Positions 9,701 through 28,199 are shown, counted from the stretch's first letter. The stretch is DNA of 57,290 nt from Streptomyces longisporoflavus (GCF_014649775.1 NZ_BMTR01000035.1:1-57290), one strand, 5' to 3'. Made by a program: numbers and translations. The notes: a model not told the origin generated them from the sequence alone.

Positions 9701-11092
9701 GACGACGAGGACGGCTGGAAGCCGGCCGTGCTCGGCACGGAACCCGAACTGGCCGTGCGTGGCGGTGGGGCGTTCGTGCCGAGGCTCGTACGGGCCCGCA
9801 CCACGGCCGAGGAGGGCCGGGGATTCGGTGCGGGCCCGGTCCTGGTGACCGGCGCGAGCGGCATGCTCGGCGGCCTCGTGGCACGGCACCTGGTGGTGGC
9901 ACACGGCGTGCGGCGCCTTGTCCTGGCCAGCAGGCGTGGCCAAGTGGGCGCGCTGGAAGCGGAGTTGGCCGGCCTGGGTGCCGAGGTCGTGACGGTGGCC
10001 TGTGACGTGGCCGACCGGGAAGCGGTGGCGGCGCTGCTCGCCGAGCACCCCGTGACGGCCGTCGTGCACGTGGCGGGCGTCCTGGACGACGGCGTGATCG
10101 CGTCGCAGACGCCGGAGCGCATCGACACGGTCTTCCGGCCGAAGGTCGACGCGGCCTGGAACCTGCACGAGCTGACGCGGGACCTGGACCTGTCGGCGTT
10201 CGTGCTGTTCTCCTCCGCCGCGGGCACGCTGGGCAACCCCGGCCAGGCCAACTACTCCGCCGCCAACGCCTTCCTCGACGCGCTCGCCCGGCACCGCAGG
10301 GTGCGGGGCCTGCCCGCGACGTCCCTCGCGTGGGGTCTGTGGGCAGGAGAGGACGGCATGGGCGCCCGCATGGCCGAGTCCGGAGCCGCGGGCCTGTCCG
10401 CCGAGGAGGGCATGGAGCTCTTCGACGCGGCGGCACTCGGCGACGATGCGGTCGTCGTACCGATGCGGCTCGACCTGCGGGCCGTACGCGAACTCCCGGC
10501 CGTACCGCCGGTGTTCAGTGCCCTGGTGCGGACGACGGCCCGCAGGGCGGCGGACAGCGGGACCGACCCCGCCGCCGCGCTGCGGGACAGGCTCGCGGCA
10601 CTGCCGCCGACCGAGCGGACGTCCGCGCTGGTGGACGTGGTGTGCACACACGTCGCGGCCGTACTGGCGCTGCCCGGCGCCGGGGCGGTCGACGAGCGGC
10701 GCGCCTTCACCGAGCTGGGCTTCGACTCGCTGACCGCGGTCGAGCTGCGCAACCGCCTCGGTGCCGCCACCGGGCTCCGTCTGCCCGCCACCGCCATCTT
10801 CGACTACCCGACCCCGCTCGACCTGGTCGGCCACATCGCGGACACGCTCGTCGTCGACGAGCCCGACGGGGTGGCGCCTCTGCTTGCGGAGCTGAGCCGC
10901 ATCGAGGCGGGTCTCGCCTCGGTCAAGCCGGGCGACGACGAGGACGACCGGGTCGGCGCCCGCCTCTCGGCGCTCCTCGCCGCCTGGCGCGAGAGCCGGG
11001 CCGACGCCGACGCGCAGGCGGCCGACGACCTGGAGGCCGCCACGGACGACGAGGTGTTCGACCTGCTCGGCAAGGAGTTCGGCATCTCCTGA
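2..11092 (+). CDS. Modular type I polyketide synthase, two full modules (5' end outside window)
   Basis: This multidomain enzyme extends and processes an acyl chain held on its ACPs. The window enters it inside a ketoreductase, so the N-terminus is missing. Residues are counted from nt 26. The order is the end of a KR, an ACP (Ser186), then two complete modules KS-AT-DH-KR-ACP: KS Cys417 and Cys2112, AT Ser857 and Ser2556, DH His1158/Asp1319 and His2854/Asp3015, KR Tyr1724 and Tyr3410, ACP Ser1879 and Ser3568. Both ATs have the HAFH motif associated with malonyl-CoA. The DH-KR linkers contain only the KR structural subdomain, so there is no enoylreductase. The acidic C-terminal tail (about 3600-3688) looks like a docking domain that hands the chain to the next PKS, which starts 58 bp downstream. 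Domain calls are secure; the product is inferred. Confidence 0.97.
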   Translation, partial: RDLNLSAFVLFSSAAGVFGGAGQGNYAAANAFLDALAQHRHATGLAATSLAWGLWASGGGMAGSLDEADVRRITSGGAIPIGAAEGLALFDAAASTGRALLAPVPLDLSVLQRQARSHPVPHLLRGLVRGTARRTVDPAAARTALAQSLAGMTEAEREKALLDLVRTTAAAVLGHSSAHAVAPDRAFRELGFDSLSSVELRNHLNAATELRLPATLVFDHPNPAALAAFIGTEIAGVPVVAAPTRKTAAVTDEPIAIVGMSCRYPGGVESPEDLWRLVLNGDDAISEFPVNRGWDVDALYDPDPEHTGTSYTREGGFLHDADLFDPAFFGISPREALAMDPQQRLLLETSWEAFERAGIAPETARGSATGVFAGVMYHDYVSRLRSVPEDVEGYLGTGGAGSVASGRVAYALGLEGPAVTVDTACSSSLVALHWAIQALRQGECSMALAGGVAVMATPYTFVDFSRQRGLSADGRCKSFSDDADGTGWGEGAGMLLVERLSDARRNGHPVLAVIRGSAVNQDGASNGLTAPNGPSQQRVMRQALAGAGLAPSDVDAVEAHGTGTTLGDPIEAQALLATYGQDRPEDRPLWLGSIKSNIGHTQAAAGVAGVIKMVMAMRHGVLPKSLHLGEPSSKVDWSAGDVELLTRTQPWPETDRPRRAGVSSFGVSGTNAHTIIEQVPSEEHVPAPVEGPLPWVLSARSAEGLRAQAIRLREHVTGEPGVGALDVAYSLATTRSAFDHRAVVVGDDRTTLIDGLTSLAEGRPYPGLTAGSVVVGGVGFLFSGQGSQRLGMGRELAERYEVFADALDAVLDECDPRVREVLFGEDADALNETGVTQPALFAVEVALFRLLESWGVRPDVLAGHSIGELAAAHVAGVWTLADTVKVVSARGALMQALPAGGEMVAVQATEAEISPDLSETVGIAAVNGPTSVVVSGVAADVEAVAEKWREAGRKVSRLKVSHAFHSPLMDPMLDDFRRVLEGVSYEAPSVPIVSTLTGVRASAEELASPEYWVRHVREAVRFADAVGTLTDEGVTTFVEVGPGGTLAALGQETAQDAAFVPVLRADRPEAAAATTAVGRLHVCGVRVDWEGFFAGRGARRVGLPTYAFQHQRYWLDSGVAAGDLDAAGLGSAGHPLLGAIVDTADSDGQLFTGRLSVATHPWLADHVIQGSILLPGTAFLELAVRAGDQAGCDLVEELTLEAPLVVPERGGVRVQVQVGVADESGRRSVTVHARDDDDDLWVRHASGVLVSSAEATPPDVGVWPPAGARAVDLDGLYDRMADGGFGYGPVFQGLRAAWHKGDEVFAEVALPDGAGVDGFGLHPALLDASLHAIGLMGEADGPGRLPFSWSGVRLHASGATVLRVRLAPAGSDGVSLAVADGSDAPVATIDSLVLRPVTATALARQGRDSLFRLDWVPAPVSAGSAGSVAEYADWAAVRSALDAGESLPDHVVVRCAETSGVDSVRGRTLDALELVRGWLSDDRCSASRLVLVTRGAVAVGSEDDVADLAAAAVWGLVRSAQLEDPDRLVLVDVDDDTDTAMDGDGGWRAALATGESQAVVREGRVFVARLARVRPKTAGTGPAFGPDSSVLVTGASGALGGLMARHLVGTHGVGHLVLASRRGATAEGAEDLRAELAAQGAEVSFAACDVADRDALAALLAEHPVTAVVHTAGVLDDATIGSLTPDQVDTVFRPKVDAARHLHELTRDLDLSAFVLFSSVAGTLGATGQGNYAAANAFLDGLARRRRAQGLPATSLAWGLWADGMGAKVADAAENGLSAEEGVALFDAAVSGADPVVVPMRLDLRAVRELPAVPPVLSGLVRTTTRRSAESGDPAAALRDRLASLAGDERERVLLDLVRTQASAVLGHAGPEAVALGQAFTELGFDSLTAVDLRNRLNLATGLRLPATLVFDYPTPAALAAFIGTEFADAPVAAAPTGTAVAVGATDEPIAIIGMSCRYPGGVRSPEDLWRLVSDGADGITPFPTERGWDVEALYDPSGERDGSSYTREGGFLHDADLFDPAFFGISPREALAMDPQQRLLLETSWEAFERAGIDPGSLRGSATGVFAGVMYHDYASQLYGVSKSTEGFLGTGNAGSVASGRVSYTFGLEGPAMTVDTACSSSLVALHLAAQALRSGECSLALAGGATVMATPGAFVDFSRQQGLSPDGRCKSFSADADGTGWGEGVGMLVLERLSDARRNGHPVLAVVRGSAVNQDGASNGLTAPNGPSQQRVIRQALASAGLSPSDVDAVEAHGTGTTLGDPIEAQALLATYGRERAGEPLWLGSLKSNIGHTQAAAGVGGVIKTVMSLRHGVLPKTLHVGEPSPHIDWSAGAVELLTEAQPWPRADRPRRAGVSSFGFSGTNAHVIIESPEPEPADDADAPRSPEAPLGPWLLSGRTESALRDQAARLRDHLAARPELDPADVAGALATSRTAFEHRLAVVGKDLDDLVAGLTEAVEGRPGSGVVLGVTDEHRVGFLFSGQGSQRLGMGRELADRYPVFADALDAVLDEFEPRVREVLFGEDADALNETGVTQPALFAIEVALFRLLESWGIRPDVLAGHSIGELAAAHVAGVWSLADAVKVVSARGALMQALPADGAMVAVQASEAEIAPDLSETVGLAAVNGPTSVVVSGVAADVDAVAEKWRAAGRKVSRLKVSHAFHSPLMDPMLDDFRRVLEEVSCAAPAIPIVSTLTGGPASAQELGAPEYWVRHVRESVRFADAVAGTGADVLVEIGPGGVLSALGQESLPDAAFIPVLRGDRAEDGAVRTALAELYVRGVHVDWSACFAGTGHGVDLPTYAFQYQRFWPDTSVRPATDASGLGLGSADHPLLGTAVALADEDTVLFTGRLSLRTHPWLAEHEIMGSVLLPGTAFVDLAVRAGDQVGCTCVEELTLEAPLVLTEHGGVQVQVRVGAPDESGRRPVTVHAREENGDLPWSRHASGVLADDAGAPADLGAWPPAGAEPVELDGFYDGMADGGFAYGPLFQGLRAVWRGGDEVFAEVALAEDTPAAGFGVHPALLDAVLHAVAFGVLAPVEHGRLPFSWSGVRLHAEGATTLRVRLSAVGPDAVALAVADGSGAPVASVDSLVLRAVSPDALRTARGHESLFRLDWVAAPSAAASAGSVAEFAGWAAVRSALDAGEALPENVVVRCLRPADMDADAVHRQTHTALELVRGWLADGRCEASRLVLVTSGAVAVRAEDDVADLASAAVWGLLRTAQAENPGRFVLVDVDDEDGWKPAVLGTEPELAVRGGGAFVPRLVRARTTAEEGRGFGAGPVLVTGASGMLGGLVARHLVVAHGVRRLVLASRRGQVGALEAELAGLGAEVVTVACDVADREAVAALLAEHPVTAVVHVAGVLDDGVIASQTPERIDTVFRPKVDAAWNLHELTRDLDLSAFVLFSSAAGTLGNPGQANYSAANAFLDALARHRRVRGLPATSLAWGLWAGEDGMGARMAESGAAGLSAEEGMELFDAAALGDDAVVVPMRLDLRAVRELPAVPPVFSALVRTTARRAADSGTDPAAALRDRLAALPPTERTSALVDVVCTHVAAVLALPGAGAVDERRAFTELGFDSLTAVELRNRLGAATGLRLPATAIFDYPTPLDLVGHIADTLVVDEPDGVAPLLAELSRIEAGLASVKPGDDEDDRVGARLSALLAAWRESRADADAQAADDLEAATDDEVFDLLGKEFGIS
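758..5830 (+). other. PKS module A: KS-AT(malonyl)-DH-KR(B)-ACP
   Basis: KS begins at EPIAIVGMSC (nt 758), with the active Cys at 1274-1276 and catalytic His codons at 1679 and 1799. The AT has GHSIGE (Ser 2594) and HAFH at 2885-2896. DH runs from about 3401, with HxxxGxxxxP starting at 3497 and the catalytic Asp at 3980. The KR nucleotide-binding motif starts at 4769, an LDD triplet (B-type stereochemistry) at 5024-5032, and Tyr is at 5195. ACP Ser is at 5660. B-type KR with DH normally gives a trans double bond. Confidence 0.93.
5843..10860 (+). other. PKS module B: KS-AT(malonyl)-DH-KR(B)-ACP
   Basis: KS begins at 5843 with the active Cys at 6359. AT has GHSIGE with Ser at 7691 and HAFH at 7982-7993. 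DH has His at 8585 in HxxxGxxxxP and Asp at 9068. The KR core starts at 9839, LDD at 10082-10090, and Tyr is at 10253. ACP Ser is at 10730. Long stretches are nearly identical in DNA to module A, especially KS and AT, pointing to duplication or gene conversion. Confidence 0.93.
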
Positions 11093-11137
11093 CCCGCCCC
11101 TCCGCCCCCGGCCACCGCACGTGCACGAACACTCCAT

Positions 11138-11141
11138 GGAG
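11138..11141 (+). promoter_or_regulatory. Shine-Dalgarno deciding the start of the second PKS
   Basis: GGAG lies nine bases before the ATG at 11151. An in-frame GTG at 11121 and ATG at 11136 lie too close to, or upstream of, this site. The product from 11151 begins with the usual class I docking helix, so 11151 is chosen. Confidence 0.7.
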
Positions 11142-11150
11142 TTGGAAACG

Positions 11151-22517
<11,367 letters not shown>

Positions 22518-22568
22518 GCGCCCCAGATCGAACAAGTACCGACATCCACAGCAGAACGGACGATCAAC

Positions 22569-23330
22569 ATGACTGTTACCGACGGCAGCGGCGACCTCTG
22601 GCTCCGCCGGTTCCACCCCGCGCCGAAGGCCCCGGCCCGGCTGGTGTGTTTCCCGCATGCCGGCGGATCGGCGACCTTCTACTTCCCCGTCTCGGCCGCG
22701 CTCCAAAGCGACTGCGACGTGACGGCCCTGCAGTACCCCGGCCGTCAGGACCGGAGGTCCGAGCCGAACGTGGACGACCTCGGCGTGCTCGCCGACCGGA
22801 TCGCGCCCGTGGTGGCGCCGCTGTTCGACCGGCCGGTCGTGTTCTTCGGGCACAGCATGGGCGCGGTCATAGCGTTCGAGGTCGCGCGCAGGCTCGAGGA
22901 GCAGGGCCACACGCCCGCGGTGCTGTTCGCCTCCGGCAGGCGCGCACCCTCGACGCGACGCGTGGAGAACGTCCACCAGCGGGACGACGAGGGGATCGTG
23001 GCCGAGATGAAGGCCATGAGCGGCACCGACACCCAGGTACTCGGTGACGAGGAACTGCTGCGCATGGTGCTGCCCGCGATCCGCAGCGACTACCGGGCGA
23101 TCGAGACCTACGGCCCGGTGGACGCGACCGTCAAGTGCCCGATCACCGCTCTGGTGGGCGACGCGGATCCGAAGACGACGGTGCCGGAAGCGGAGGAGTG
23201 GCGCTCCCACACGACAGCCGCGTTCGACATCCGGACGTTCCAGGGGGGCCACTTTTACCTCAGTTCGCGCGCGGCGGAGGTGATCGCACTGATGCGGGAG
23301 GCGCTGCGCGGTGCCGTAGCCGTCGGCTAG
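22569..23330 (+). CDS. Type II (editing) thioesterase
   Basis: This is a 253-aa alpha/beta hydrolase of the family that removes aberrant acyl groups from PKS or NRPS carrier domains. The N-terminus has the family's FPHAGG oxyanion-hole motif. The nucleophile lies in GHSMG (Ser96) and the catalytic His in GGHFYL (His228). It starts 51 bp after the last PKS on the same strand, so it is probably in the same operon. It is a separate protein from the TE domain fused to the PKS. Length and motifs fit the family well. Confidence 0.95.
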   Translation: MTVTDGSGDLWLRRFHPAPKAPARLVCFPHAGGSATFYFPVSAALQSDCDVTALQYPGRQDRRSEPNVDDLGVLADRIAPVVAPLFDRPVVFFGHSMGAVIAFEVARRLEEQGHTPAVLFASGRRAPSTRRVENVHQRDDEGIVAEMKAMSGTDTQVLGDEELLRMVLPAIRSDYRAIETYGPVDATVKCPITALVGDADPKTTVPEAEEWRSHTTAAFDIRTFQGGHFYLSSRAAEVIALMREALRGAVAVG

Positions 23331-23607
23331 GCGCTCGGGCAGGCGTCGATAGAGGCAGGGAACGGGGGTTGGACGAGCAGGTGATCCAGCCCCCGTCGCG
23401 CGGATATGCGACCGCGTGCCCAGACGGCCACCGGGTGCGAACTCAGCGCCGAAGCCCTCGGCCGCACCTTCCTGGACCTGCCCGCCGCCGACCTTGGCCA
23501 CAGCCTCCGACCGCGCGTCGTAACCAACCCGGCCGGTTCGGTCCCCGAGATTACGATGAGCCCCCTGGCAGTGGACGCCTGCGAGGGGCGACTCTTGGCA
23601 GAGACGG

Positions 23608-23612
23608 AAGGA
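23608..23612 (+). promoter_or_regulatory. Shine-Dalgarno of the response regulator
   Basis: AAGGA lies seven bases before the GTG at 23620, supporting that start. The 289-bp gap after the thioesterase gene should hold the regulator's promoter; I see no clear palindrome or terminator in it. Confidence 0.6.
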
Positions 23613-23619
23613 ACGGGCC

Positions 23620-24300
23620 GTGGCCGATGACCTGATCGATGTCGTGATCGCCGACGATCAGGAGTTGGTCCGGACCGGCTTCGAGATGATCCTCGATGCC
23701 CAGCCGGGCATCCGGGTCGTGGGTGTCGCCCGCGACGGTGTCGAGTGCGTCGAGCTGGCCCGACGGCTGCGCCCCGCGGTGGTGTTGGCCGACATCCGCA
23801 TGCCGCGGATGGACGGCTTGGAGGTGACCCGCACCCTGGCGGGCGAGCCGCCCGGCGAATCCGCGACGAACGTCGTCGTGATCACCACCTTCGACCAGGA
23901 CGACTACGTACGCGACGCGCTGCGCTTCGGCGCCTGCGGCTTCCTGCTCAAGGACGCTCCGCCCGCGCTGCTCGTGGAGGCGGTACGGGCGGCCTCTCGC
24001 GGCGACGCGCTGGTCTCGCCCGCGGTCACCGTGCGGCTGCTGCGCGGGCTGCGGCACAGAGCCGACGGCGAGGAGCGGCAGGAGGCCGCCGGGCTGAGCG
24101 GCCGGGAGACGGACATCGCCCGCCTGGTGGCAGTGGGACGTACGAACCAGGAGATCGCCGAGGAGCTGTTCCTGTCGCTGTCGTCGGTGAAGACGTACCT
24201 GGCCCGGGTCCAGGCCAAGGTCGAGGTCCGCAACCGCGTGGAGATCGCGGCCTGGGCGTGGGAGAACGGAGTCGTCACCTCGCGGGATCGGCGTCCATGA
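23620..24300 (+). CDS. NarL/FixJ-type response regulator
   Basis: This 226-aa two-component regulator has an N-terminal receiver with acidic residues near D12-D13 and the phospho-acceptor Asp58 in VVLADIRMP. A C-terminal LuxR-type helix-turn-helix begins at LSGRETDIARL, with the recognition region in TNQEIAEEL and SSVKTYL. It is likely phosphorylated by the kinase encoded convergently right after it; the two coding ends overlap by 26 bp. Its position beside the PKS operon suggests control of the cluster or of the exporter gene. That role is inferred. Family assignment is firm. Confidence 0.95.
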   Translation: MADDLIDVVIADDQELVRTGFEMILDAQPGIRVVGVARDGVECVELARRLRPAVVLADIRMPRMDGLEVTRTLAGEPPGESATNVVVITTFDQDDYVRDALRFGACGFLLKDAPPALLVEAVRAASRGDALVSPAVTVRLLRGLRHRADGEERQEAAGLSGRETDIARLVAVGRTNQEIAEELFLSLSSVKTYLARVQAKVEVRNRVEIAAWAWENGVVTSRDRRP

Positions 24301-25477
24301 GGGGACGCGGCAGTGCGGCCACCACCGCCCACTGACCGGAGCGCGTGACACCGGCCCGGAACGTGCCATCGAGCGCCTCGACGCGCTCCCGGAGCCCGAT
24401 CAGGCCGAAGCCGCTGCGCCCGCCCGCCGGATCGTCCGCCTGGCGCTGTCCCGCGCTGTTGGTCACCGTCACCCGCATCCACCCCGGGTCGGCGTCCAGA
24501 CGCACGGTCACCCGCTCGTCCGGGGCGTGCCGCAGCACATTGGTGAGGGCTTCGCGGGCCACCCGCAGCACAGTGGCTTCGGCCTCCGGGCTGAACCGGC
24601 TCGTGCGGACCGCGGCGCTCGCCTCGAGCCGCGCCGCCGGAGCGTCGGGCCGGCGCCGGGAGAACTCACCGACGAGATCCCCGAGTTCGGCGAGCAGATC
24701 GCCCGGCCGCAGCGCCTGATGGCCGTCCTCGCGCAGCACCCGCACCAGCCGCCGCATCGACTCCAAGGTCTCCGTACCGGACCGGGCGATCGCCTCCAGG
24801 GCCGGTTCGACCTTCTCGGGCGCGGTCGCGTGGACGGTCCTGGCCGCGTTGGCCTGCACGATGATGCCCGTCATGTGATGGGCGATCAGGTCGTGCAGAT
24901 CACGGGCCAGAGCCAGCCGTTCGGCGTGCCGTACGTCCTGTACGGCCCGCTGCCGACGGGCCTCGGACGCGCGGACGACGCACCCCATGGCGATGCCGAG
25001 CGAGAGCAGAATCGTCACCATGTAGCTGCCCCCGACGAAGCCGTCCAGCGTCCGGGTGCGCAGCGTCTGCATCAGCATGCTGACGGTCAGGGCGGCGACC
25101 GTCCACGCCGTGGCGCGGGTGCTGTGGACCTGGGCGAGTGTCCGGATGATCAGGAACAGCAGCGCGAACATCTCCAGATACCCGAAGTCGGTCCCGCTCA
25201 CCGGCACGAACAAGCAGACGCAGCTGAGCGTGAGGGACATGGCGGCCGCACCCACCGCCCGCACCGGCAAGGGCAGCGGGCGGTGGGTGCCGGGCAGCGC
25301 GAGCGCGGCCAAGGGGCCGGTGACGAACACCGGCAGCCAGCTGGTGGGCGCGATCGGCGGCTCGGTCACGAACAGCAGCACCAGGATGTCGGCCGCCCAC
25401 AGCAGGGCCAGGGACACCACCGCGGCGGCGGAGACGACGCGGCGGATGCCGGGCAAGAAAGGAAGCTTCCAGTCCAC
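24275..25477 (-). CDS. Sensor histidine kinase (HisKA_3/NarX-like)
   Basis: This 400-aa membrane kinase has an N-terminal half with about five or six hydrophobic segments between residues 12 and 170 and no large extracytoplasmic sensor loop. A dimerisation/phosphotransfer helix holds His195 in the ARDLHD motif typical of kinases paired with NarL-type regulators. A GHKL ATPase domain follows, with an N-box around REALTNVLRHA and a G-box around GFGLIGLRERV. It is encoded opposite the response regulator and overlaps its 3' end, an unusual order for a cognate pair. The signal sensed is unknown. Confidence 0.93.
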   Translation of the reverse strand: MDWKLPFLPGIRRVVSAAAVVSLALLWAADILVLLFVTEPPIAPTSWLPVFVTGPLAALALPGTHRPLPLPVRAVGAAAMSLTLSCVCLFVPVSGTDFGYLEMFALLFLIIRTLAQVHSTRATAWTVAALTVSMLMQTLRTRTLDGFVGGSYMVTILLSLGIAMGCVVRASEARRQRAVQDVRHAERLALARDLHDLIAHHMTGIIVQANAARTVHATAPEKVEPALEAIARSGTETLESMRRLVRVLREDGHQALRPGDLLAELGDLVGEFSRRRPDAPAARLEASAAVRTSRFSPEAEATVLRVAREALTNVLRHAPDERVTVRLDADPGWMRVTVTNSAGQRQADDPAGGRSGFGLIGLRERVEALDGTFRAGVTRSGQWAVVAALPRPLMDADPAR

Positions 25478-25814
25478 GCCACCAGCCTAGGGAGCCGGAT
25501 CGCGCCCGTGGTGTCGGCCGGATGACCGACAAGACACGCAGCAGTCCGTACTCACGGCCGACGCCGCGTCGCCGAGGGTTATCGCAGCATGGTTCGGGGG
25601 CACGGGCGTTCCCCCGGCGCCGATGCCCCGTCCCCGGCCCGTCGACGACGAAGGGCCGGGGGCGCACCTCTTGGAGCTCCAGGCTTACGGGGCCCCGGAG
25701 GGTGCGCCGCGGTCTGTGGGGACAGCGCCCGGCACACCCTGCGGGCGAGCAGGCCGGGGCCCCAACTGCTGCCCATCCTCGTCTCGTTCCTGACGTACGG
25801 AGCTGGTTGTTCTC
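25478..25814. promoter_or_regulatory. Divergent intergenic region between kinase and exporter genes
   Basis: This 337-bp stretch separates two divergently transcribed genes and must hold both promoters. I see no gene. GGAG at 25799-25802 is the probable ribosome site of the exporter, 12 bases before its ATG. A short palindrome GGAGCTCC lies at 25673-25680. No strong operator is evident. Confidence 0.45.
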
Positions 25815-28031
25815 ATGGCTACTTTCCTGCACCGCCTCGGGCGCGGCGCGTTCAGGCGTCGCTGGCTGACCCTGTTGCTCTGGGCGGTCGTACTCGGCGC
25901 CGCGGGAGTTGCGGCGGCCGGCAGTAGCGGCAGCAGCAACTCGAACATCACCCTGCCCGGCATCGAGGCGCAGAAGGCGTACGACGTGCTCGGCGAGAAG
26001 TACCCCGCGGCCAACGCCGACGGGGCGAGCGCCCGTGTCGCCGTCCGGGCACCCGACGGGCAGAAGCTTGCCTCCGCCGGGCCACGAGCCGAAGTCTCCG
26101 CGCTGCTCAAGGGCTTGCGGGGATCCTCGCTGCGGGTCGCCTCGGTCGCCGACCCGTTCAAGGCGAAGACCATCAGCGCCGACGGCACCACCGGCTACGC
26201 CCAGGTCACGTACAAGACCAAGCCCGCTGAACTGACGGACGCGGACCACAGTCACCTCGACGACGTCCTTGAGGCGGCACGCGGTCAGGGCCTGATTGTG
26301 GAGGCGTCCGGTAGCGCGCTGGCTCCCGCCGAGGCGAGCAGTTCCGCCGAGGCGATCGGCTTCGTGCTCGGCGCGCTGATCCTGATCGTCACCTTCGGAT
26401 CGTTCGTCGCGGCCGGGATGCCGCTGCTGACCGCTCTGCTGGGTGTCGGCATCACCACGAGCGCCATCACCGCGCTCACCACGGCCCTGGATCTCCACAG
26501 CAGCACCTCGTCGCTCGCGACCATGCTGGGCATCGCGGTGGGCATCGACTACTCCCTGTTCATCGTCTCCCGCTACCGATCCGAGCGGGCCCTGGGCCAC
26601 GACGCCCGCGAGGCGGCCGCGCGGGCGAACGGCACCGGGGGTTCCGCGGTGGTCTTCGCCGGTCTGACCGTCGTCATCGCCCTGGTCGGCCTGGCCGTGG
26701 TGAACCTGCCCATCCTCACGGCCATGGGTATGGCCGCGGCCGGTGCCGTCGTCGTCGCCGTCCTGGTCGCCGTCACCCTGGTCCCGGCCCTGCTCGCCTT
26801 CGCCCCCGAGCGCGTCCTCGGCCGCGCTTCCCGCACGAAGTCCGCCCGTCCGAAGACCACCGGCGTGAAGCCGCCCCTGGCGGAGCGCTGGGCGGCCTTC
26901 GTCCTGCGCCGCCCGTGGAAGGTCCTGCTCTTCTCGGTCCTCGGCCTCGGTGTGATCGCGCTGCCCGCGACCAGGATCGAACTGGGTCTGCCCGACGACA
27001 GCACCAAGCCCACCTCCACCACCGAGCGCAGGGCATACGACATGCTCGCCGAGTCGTTCGGCCCCGGCTTCAACGGCCCGCTGACACTCGTCGTCAGCGG
27101 CAGCGACCCGGCCGCCACGAAGACCGCGGTCGGTCAACTCCAAGGCAGCGTAAAGGACTTGAAGGACGTAGCCACCGTCGCCCCGGCCACGTACAACCCG
27201 GCCGGTGACACCGCGATGGTCACCCTCGTCCCCAAGAGCTCGCCCGCGAGCGAGGCGACCAAGGACCTCGTCCACACCATCCGCGCCCGGGCCAAGGACG
27301 TCCAGACCTCCACCGGCACCCGGGCTCTGGTCACCGGCACCACCGCGATGAACATCGACGTGGCCTCGAAGTTCGCCGCCGCGGTCGTCCCCTACCTGGC
27401 GCTTGTCGTCGGCCTGGCCTTCCTGGTCCTCATCCTCGTCTTCCGCTCGATCCTGGTGCCGCTGAAGGCGGCGCTCGGCTTCCTGCTGTCCGTCCTTGCC
27501 TCTCTCGGCGCAGTGGTCGCGGTCTTCCAGTGGGGCTGGCTCAAGGACTTGTTCGGCCTGGAGACCACCGGCCCGATCATGGGCCTCGTGCCGATTCTGC
27601 TGGTCGGTATCGTCTTCGGCCTTGCCATGGACTATCAGGTCTTCCTCGTCACCAGGATCCGGGAGGCGTACGTCCACGGAGCCGACGGGCGCCAGGCGGT
27701 CATCGAGGGTTTCAGGCACAGCGGCAAGGTCGTCATCGCGGCCGCGCTGATCATGACGGGTGTCTTCGCCGGGTTCATCGGCGGAGACGACACCATGATC
27801 AAGTCGCTCGGCTTCGGCCTGGCCATCGGCGTCGTCTTCGACGCGTTCGTGGTCCGCATGACCATCGTGCCCGCAGTCCTGGCCCTGCTCGGCCGACGGG
27901 CCTGGTCGCTGCCCGGCTGGCTCGACCGGCGCCTGCCGCACGTCGACGTCGAAGGCGAGAAGCTCGGCAGCACGGCCCCCGCGCTCAGCGAACCCGCCCC
28001 CAGGGAAGCCGACAGCGCGCCGACCCGTTGA
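25815..28031 (+). CDS. MMPL-family (RND superfamily) transporter
   Basis: This 738-aa inner-membrane exporter is of the type often linked to lipid or natural-product export. It shows the two-fold RND layout: a first membrane segment near 17-36, a soluble loop to about 175, then a bundle of segments, and the same pattern repeated from about 360. Conserved acidic membrane motifs are GIDYSLF (Asp245) and AMDYQVF (Asp606), thought to carry the proton relay. It lies divergent to the kinase gene and next to the PKS cluster, so export of the polyketide is a reasonable inference, with self-resistance as an alternative. A strong hairpin follows the stop codon. Confidence 0.94.
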   Translation: MATFLHRLGRGAFRRRWLTLLLWAVVLGAAGVAAAGSSGSSNSNITLPGIEAQKAYDVLGEKYPAANADGASARVAVRAPDGQKLASAGPRAEVSALLKGLRGSSLRVASVADPFKAKTISADGTTGYAQVTYKTKPAELTDADHSHLDDVLEAARGQGLIVEASGSALAPAEASSSAEAIGFVLGALILIVTFGSFVAAGMPLLTALLGVGITTSAITALTTALDLHSSTSSLATMLGIAVGIDYSLFIVSRYRSERALGHDAREAAARANGTGGSAVVFAGLTVVIALVGLAVVNLPILTAMGMAAAGAVVVAVLVAVTLVPALLAFAPERVLGRASRTKSARPKTTGVKPPLAERWAAFVLRRPWKVLLFSVLGLGVIALPATRIELGLPDDSTKPTSTTERRAYDMLAESFGPGFNGPLTLVVSGSDPAATKTAVGQLQGSVKDLKDVATVAPATYNPAGDTAMVTLVPKSSPASEATKDLVHTIRARAKDVQTSTGTRALVTGTTAMNIDVASKFAAAVVPYLALVVGLAFLVLILVFRSILVPLKAALGFLLSVLASLGAVVAVFQWGWLKDLFGLETTGPIMGLVPILLVGIVFGLAMDYQVFLVTRIREAYVHGADGRQAVIEGFRHSGKVVIAAALIMTGVFAGFIGGDDTMIKSLGFGLAIGVVFDAFVVRMTIVPAVLALLGRRAWSLPGWLDRRLPHVDVEGEKLGSTAPALSEPAPREADSAPTR

Positions 28032-28049
28032 GTACGCGGAGTACGCAAT

Positions 28050-28076
28050 GCGCCCGCACGCGGGGTGTGCGGGCGC
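28050..28076 (+). terminator. Hairpin terminator after the exporter gene
   Basis: A perfect 10-bp GC-rich stem (GCGCCCGCAC / GTGCGGGCGC) with a 7-base loop starts 18 bp past the stop codon at 28031. There is no T tract, as is usual in Streptomyces. Confidence 0.7.
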
Positions 28077-28114
28077 GGGCGCATCAGGAGGGGTTCTTCG
28101 GCTGGGGGACTGGT

Positions 28115-28129
28115 CTCCTGAGTCAGGAG
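28115..28129. repeat. Short perfect palindrome
   Basis: CTCCTGA-G-TCAGGAG is a 7-1-7 dyad just downstream of the exporter terminator and before the citrate synthase remnant. It could be a regulator site or a scar of a lost element; nothing in the flanks decides. Confidence 0.35.
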
Positions 28130-28199
28130 TTCTGTTCAGATACCTGACGAGGCGTTCGAGGGAGGGGTATGGCGCTGTCAGAGGGGCGGCGGGCACCGG

